Positions 3,397 to 7,259 of a stretch of DNA of 7,259 nt are shown piece after piece. The position numbers and the translations under genes are program-made. Position 1 is the stretch's first letter. Each line of letters starts with the position of its first letter. The notes below the pieces were generated by a model. It was not told the DNA's origin and did not search any database. It saw only the letters and a list, made by a program, of their open reading frames with translations. Origin of the DNA: Helicobacteraceae bacterium (GTDB lineage: Bacteria; Campylobacterota; Campylobacteria; Campylobacterales; SZUA-545); NCBI GenBank assembly GCA_031276985.1, contig JAISMA010000063.1:1-7259 (forward strand). The letters are read 5' to 3'.

Positions 3397-4974
3397 TTGT
3401 TAGAAAAACTGAGTCCCACGACGCGAATGATCATATTCGTAGCGATCGCCTTCGCGTTTATGTCCTTTTACGAGCGATATTTCATTCAGCCGCAGTCGGT
3501 CGCGGCGCGGCAAACCTCGCAAACCGAGCGAAACGCGACGACGGACGCAAACGCCGCGCCTAGCGTGTCGATTGAGCAAAACGCCGCCGAGCCGCCCGTT
3601 TCGTCGCAACCTAGCGATAAAACGCTGGTCAAGGTTACTACGGCGATCGGCGAGCTTACGATTGACGAGCTAGGCAGAGTGTCGCAGGCGACGCTTAGCG
3701 GCAACGTTTTCAAAGGCGAAAACGACGAGCAAACCGCGCTGTTTAATCCGCGAAATACGCGCGCGCTTGAGATTCGCTTTTCCGATCGCGCCATTAACGA
3801 TCAGGCTTTCAAAAAGGCTTACGCGGCTTCGGCGAGCGCGATCGACGCCGCGCAAAACCCCGCGGATTTGACGCTGACGCAAGAGTTAAGCGATATAACG
3901 GTCGTAAAAGAGCTACGGTTTTATCCCGACGGGCATTACGATCTGAAGATCAGGTTAAGCCGCGCCGTCGAATACTTTATCACGCCCGGTTTTCGCCCCG
4001 ACGCCGCAAGCGATCCGATGACCGTTCAGGGCGTTCTCGCGCACACAGCGAACGAGACAATCGAAACGATCGAAGAGGGCGAAGCGACGGGCGCTCAAAT
4101 TTTTAGCGGCGCGAAAATGTTAAGCGCGTTTGATCGCTACTACGCGACGCTATTTTTCAACTACGAAGAGCCGTTTAGCGTCGCGGTTAGCAAAGTGGGC
4201 GACGGCGCGCCTCTCGCGTTTGCCAAACCAAAAACAAGCGGCGACTTTTTCATCAGCGGCTACATTGGACCAAAATACGTCGATCGGCTTCGCGCTATCA
4301 ATCCAAACCTTACGGCGGCGGTGGAATACGGCTTTTTCACCTTCCTTTCAAAGCCGTTATTTGTTGCGCTGGAGTGGATCTATTCGCTAATTCCCAACTG
4401 GGGCTGGGCGATTGCGATCTTTACTTTGCTGGTCAAGATTGTATTGTTTCCTTTAAGCTACAAAGGCATGGTTAGCATGTCCAAGCTCAAGGATTTAGCG
4501 CCAAAGATGAAAGAGCTTCAAGAGCGCTACAAAGACGACAAGCAAAAACTGCAAACGCACATGATGGAGCTGTACAAAAAGCACGGCGCGAATCCGCTTG
4601 GCGGCTGCCTGCCGCTGTTGCTTCAGATTCCGATCTTTTTTGCGATCTATCGCGTGTTGCTAAACGCGATTGAGCTTAAGGGCGCTCAGTGGCTTTACAT
4701 CGGCGATCTGTCCATGAAAGATCCGTTTTTTATCCTGCCGATCTTAATGGGCGCGACAATGTGGTTTCAACAGCGCATTACGCCAAGCAACTTTACCGAT
4801 CCCTTGCAGGAGAAACTTTTTCGCTGGCTACCGGTAGTATTTACCGTGTTTTTTCTGTTTTTCCCCGCGGGACTCGTTTTGTATTGGTTAGTTAATAATA
4901 TAATTTCAATCGGACAACAATGGTTTGTCAATAAAAAAATGAAAGCTATAAAAGAAGCGAGAAAAAGCGAGTAA
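3397..4974 (+). CDS. yidC: YidC membrane protein insertase
   Basis: A 525-residue inner-membrane insertase of the Gram-negative type, acting alone or with SecYEG to fold and insert membrane proteins. Order of parts: first membrane helix (about 11-28); low-complexity Ala/Ser/Asn linker (35-75); large periplasmic beta domain (about 78-300); then the conserved core. In the core, helix 2 (about 333-353) is followed by the cytoplasmic hairpin MSKLKDLAPKMKELQERYKD (361-380) with NPLGGCLPLLLQIPIFFAIY (399-418) as helix 3, and two more helices at about 443-456 and 477-500, including FPAGLVLYW (489-497). The tail is Lys-rich, as expected for ribosome contact. The hydrophilic-groove Arg of E. coli YidC (R366 in IVRGIMYPL) is Lys here (K347 in LVKIVLFPL). 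The start is TTG with AAAGG 8 nt upstream. The gene is 3 nt after rnpA, so the usual yidD is missing between them. Confidence 0.97.
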   Translation: MLEKLSPTTRMIIFVAIAFAFMSFYERYFIQPQSVAARQTSQTERNATTDANAAPSVSIEQNAAEPPVSSQPSDKTLVKVTTAIGELTIDELGRVSQATLSGNVFKGENDEQTALFNPRNTRALEIRFSDRAINDQAFKKAYAASASAIDAAQNPADLTLTQELSDITVVKELRFYPDGHYDLKIRLSRAVEYFITPGFRPDAASDPMTVQGVLAHTANETIETIEEGEATGAQIFSGAKMLSAFDRYYATLFFNYEEPFSVAVSKVGDGAPLAFAKPKTSGDFFISGYIGPKYVDRLRAINPNLTAAVEYGFFTFLSKPLFVALEWIYSLIPNWGWAIAIFTLLVKIVLFPLSYKGMVSMSKLKDLAPKMKELQERYKDDKQKLQTHMMELYKKHGANPLGGCLPLLLQIPIFFAIYRVLLNAIELKGAQWLYIGDLSMKDPFFILPILMGATMWFQQRITPSNFTDPLQEKLFRWLPVVFTVFFLFFPAGLVLYWLVNNIISIGQQWFVNKKMKAIKEARKSE

Positions 4975-4976
4975 CA

Positions 4977-5996
4977 ATGAAAAGAATCGAAGCGCCCACC
5001 CTACAAGAAGCATACACTTTAGCCGCGATGGAGTTCGGCTGTTCCGTTACCGAGCTTGAATTCGACGTCGCGCAACAGCCAAGCCCGGGAGTTTTCGGGC
5101 TATTTAGAAAAACGGCGATCGTATACGCGGCGAAGAAAGAACGCCACGCGCCCGCCGCGCCAATCGTCGCGGAGCGCCAAAACGTTAAAGTCGAGAAAGT
5201 CGAGCAAACGCCAATCGAAAAGCCGACGGAAGCGCCGCCGCGCGCTCCCGCGCCGATTCAAGCGCCAAAAGCGCCCGCCGCGCCAAGCGTGGAACGCAAA
5301 GTCGTCAAGCCCGATCGCTACGAAAAACCGGCGTATAAACCAAGCGTAACCGACAGCATTATCGACGACGCGTTTTCGGACGACGTCGCGCCAAGCGTAA
5401 AAGAGATAAAACAGGAGCGCCCAAAGCCGATTGCGCGCCCTTCAAAACTATTTATCGATCGCAACGAAAGTTTCGGCTCGCTTGATAGCTCGCTTGAAAA
5501 AATCCGCCAAAAATCGCAAGATCACAAAGTCATCTGCAAAGAGATCGAAAACGTCCTGCGCGCGCTGTTTGCCCACACCTGCTATAAAATCGACGTAATC
5601 GAAGCGTCGATGATCGACTCCAACACCGTCCGCGTTTTCTTTGACGGCGAGGACGCGGCGCTGTTAATCGGCAAAGACGGCTATCGCTACAAAGCGTTAA
5701 GCTATATTTTGTTTAATTGGATCAACCCGACTTACGGCTATCTGTTGCGGCTTGAGATCGCGGAATTTTTGCAAAATCAAGAAGAGATGATAACCCGCTA
5801 TTTAGAGCCCGTGATCGCGCAAATCGAAGAAAGCGGCAAGGGGCAGACGAGAATTTTAGACGGCGTGCTGGTTCAGATCGCGCTTAAAGAGCTTCGCTCC
5901 CGTTTTCCCGAAAAATATGTCGGCATAAAAACCTCGCAAGACGGCGAAGGCAAGTACGTAGTCGTCAATGATTTCATCCGCAGATACGAGCGCTAA
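4977..5996 (+). CDS. jag: Jag/KhpB RNA-binding protein
   Basis: A 339-residue cytoplasmic RNA-binding protein of the Jag/KhpB family, known elsewhere to bind many transcripts, often with KhpA, and to affect cell-envelope growth. Residues 1-52 are the Jag N-terminal domain (MKRIEAPTLQEAYTLAAMEF at the start, PSPGVFGLFRKTAIVY at 36-50). Residues 55-160 are a long Pro/Ala/Lys-rich, probably disordered linker. Residues 185-250 form a KH domain with the GxxG loop as GKDG (232-235). Residues 255-339 occupy the R3H position, but the diagnostic Arg-x3-His is not visible; the equivalent stretch reads RILDGVLVQIALKELR (292-307). The ATG is 2 nt after the yidC stop with no clear Shine-Dalgarno, suggesting coupled translation. 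The 3' end overlaps mnmE. The neighbourhood yidC-jag-mnmE is conserved in many bacteria and supports the call. Confidence 0.92.
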   Translation: MKRIEAPTLQEAYTLAAMEFGCSVTELEFDVAQQPSPGVFGLFRKTAIVYAAKKERHAPAAPIVAERQNVKVEKVEQTPIEKPTEAPPRAPAPIQAPKAPAAPSVERKVVKPDRYEKPAYKPSVTDSIIDDAFSDDVAPSVKEIKQERPKPIARPSKLFIDRNESFGSLDSSLEKIRQKSQDHKVICKEIENVLRALFAHTCYKIDVIEASMIDSNTVRVFFDGEDAALLIGKDGYRYKALSYILFNWINPTYGYLLRLEIAEFLQNQEEMITRYLEPVIAQIEESGKGQTRILDGVLVQIALKELRSRFPEKYVGIKTSQDGEGKYVVVNDFIRRYER

Positions 5997-7259
5997 AACA
6001 ATCGTCGCGCCCGCCACCACGCTTGGGCGCGGGGCGATCGCGATAGCGCGTTTAAGCGGCGCTTTGGCGCTAGAGTTCGCGCTAACGGTTACGAAAAAAA
6101 CAAGCCTAACGCCAAGATACGCGCATTTGGCGTATTTATACGACGAAAACGATCAGCCTATCGATCGCGCTATCGTCATATATTTTAACGCGCCAAAAAG
6201 CTACACGGGCGAAGACCTCGTGGAGTTTCAAACGCACGGCGGCGAGGCGGCGATTAGCGCTTTGATCGAAAGGCTTACGGCTTTGGGCGCGGTTTTGGCG
6301 AGAGCGGGCGAGTTTAGCCTAAGAGCCGTGCGAAACGGCAAAATGACTATGGACGAAGCCGAAGCCGCCGCCGCGTACGCGAGCGTTCGCGCAAGCAAAG
6401 CCGCCAATTTATTGGCAAGACATCTTAGCGGCGATTTGGGACGATTTGCGCTAGAGATCAGATCGCGACTTTTGCGGCTAATAGCCCACGCCGAAACCGC
6501 GATCGATTACGCCGATGAAGATCTGGGCGATACCAAAACGGCTATGACAAAGCAGCTTGTCGAGCTTGAGCGTCTGCTTGAATCGACAATCGCCGCGAGC
6601 CTTCGGCGCAAATCTTTGTTGCGCGGTTTTGAGATCGCCATCATCGGCAAGCCAAACGTCGGCAAAAGTTCGCTACTAAACGCGCTTTTGGGACAGGCGC
6701 GATCGATTGTCAGCGATCAGGCTGGAACGACGCGCGATCTAATCGGCGAAGATCTGCGAATCGGCGAGCATATCGTCAGGATTTTGGACACGGCGGGACT
6801 GCGACGCGGCGAAAACGAGATTGAAACGATCGGAATCGAATACGCCAAAGAAGCGGCGAAAAAGGCGGATTTGGTCGTCGCGCTGTTTGACGGTTCACAA
6901 GCGTTTGACGAAAACGACGAGGCGGTTTTGACGCTAATTGGCGATCGGCTTGCAATCGCCGCGATAAACAAAAGCGATCTAACGCAAGCGATCGATATGT
7001 CGCGTTTTACGGCTTTTGAAAGCGTAACGCTTAGCGCGAAAGAGAACGTCGCGCCGCTTTTAGCCGCGCTGCAAACCCTGCTAGATCGTCAAATCGGCGG
7101 CGAGGAGACGACGCTTATCTCGCAACGTCAAATCGCTTTAGTAACAAGCGCGCGCGATTCTGCGGCGATCGCTATGGCGCATCTCGCAAACGACGAATTG
7201 GAGCTGTTTAGTTACCGCGCTCAAGAGGCGATAGGCTTTATCGGCGCGCTTACGCGCCC
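5968..7259 (+). CDS. mnmE: tRNA modification GTPase MnmE, cut by the right edge
   Basis: 430 codons are visible; the family is about 450-460 residues, so only the last 20-25, including the C-terminal FC(I/L)GK Cys motif, lie outside. With MnmG, MnmE forms a complex that adds carboxymethylaminomethyl groups to wobble U34 of certain tRNAs, using methylene-tetrahydrofolate and GTP. The N-terminal folate-binding domain starts TIVAPATTLGRGAIAIARLSG-like (11-31) and includes YTGEDLVEFQTHGG and GEFSLRAVRNGKM. The G domain is complete: GKPNVGKS (227-234), TTRD (254-257), DTAG (274-277), NKSD (334-337), SAKEN (356-360). The helical C-terminal part ends here with ELELFSYRAQEAIGFIGALT. The ATG is the first start after an in-frame TAG at 5959, so the start is firm. 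It overlaps jag by 29 nt and has no strong Shine-Dalgarno. Confidence 0.97.
   Translation, partial: MISSADTSAKTIVAPATTLGRGAIAIARLSGALALEFALTVTKKTSLTPRYAHLAYLYDENDQPIDRAIVIYFNAPKSYTGEDLVEFQTHGGEAAISALIERLTALGAVLARAGEFSLRAVRNGKMTMDEAEAAAAYASVRASKAANLLARHLSGDLGRFALEIRSRLLRLIAHAETAIDYADEDLGDTKTAMTKQLVELERLLESTIAASLRRKSLLRGFEIAIIGKPNVGKSSLLNALLGQARSIVSDQAGTTRDLIGEDLRIGEHIVRILDTAGLRRGENEIETIGIEYAKEAAKKADLVVALFDGSQAFDENDEAVLTLIGDRLAIAAINKSDLTQAIDMSRFTAFESVTLSAKENVAPLLAALQTLLDRQIGGEETTLISQRQIALVTSARDSAAIAMAHLANDELELFSYRAQEAIGFIGALTR

Noticed and set aside
5056..5349. 97-codon plus-strand frame inside jag
   Set aside because: Arg/Lys/Ser-rich shadow of the Pro/Ala/Lys linker of Jag in another frame.
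6717..6971. 84-codon minus-strand frame in mnmE
   Set aside because: Antisense to the intact GTPase domain of MnmE, which has all its G motifs.

Overview
The window looks like chromosome from a member of the Campylobacterota (Helicobacter/Campylobacter relatives), but with a base composition nearer 50% GC than the AT-rich model species. The inference rests on three things: the gene order rpmH-rnpA-yidC-jag-mnmE, an LPP20-family envelope protein beside that cluster, and YidC, Jag and MnmE sequences that resemble, from memory, the Helicobacter versions. No species can be named from this window.

Layout. At the left edge (1-58, minus) there is probably the first 19 codons of an unknown gene with a very good Shine-Dalgarno. 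Divergent from it is a TerC/YgdQ-type membrane protein (262-999, plus) with an extended -10 promoter just upstream. Positions 1000-1920 form an accessory-looking strip. It starts with a possible terminator, then a 197-bp structure bounded by two perfect 41-bp inverted repeats, then further members of the same palindromic repeat family, then what reads like a decayed gene (about 1411-1920). That remnant ends exactly where the convergent LPP20-family gene ends (1917-2813, minus). A 97-bp divergent intergenic region follows, and then the housekeeping operon fills the rest: rpmH (2911-3045), rnpA (3058-3393), yidC (3397-4974), jag/khpB (4977-5996) and mnmE (5968 to beyond the right edge).

How the genes work together. 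The operon couples ribosome assembly (L34), tRNA 5' processing (RNase P protein), insertion of membrane proteins (YidC), RNA binding (Jag/KhpB) and wobble-uridine modification (MnmE). Gaps are 12, 3 and 2 nt, followed by a 29-nt overlap between jag and mnmE, so co-transcription and translational coupling are likely. yidD, which usually lies between rnpA and yidC, has no room here.

I did not find a convincing new multi-gene system. The signals most worth a second look are the inverted-repeat element and palindrome family at 1064-1410, the frameshifted gene remnant beside it, and the strong enrichment of the octamer GCGATCGC (HIP1-like) across the window.
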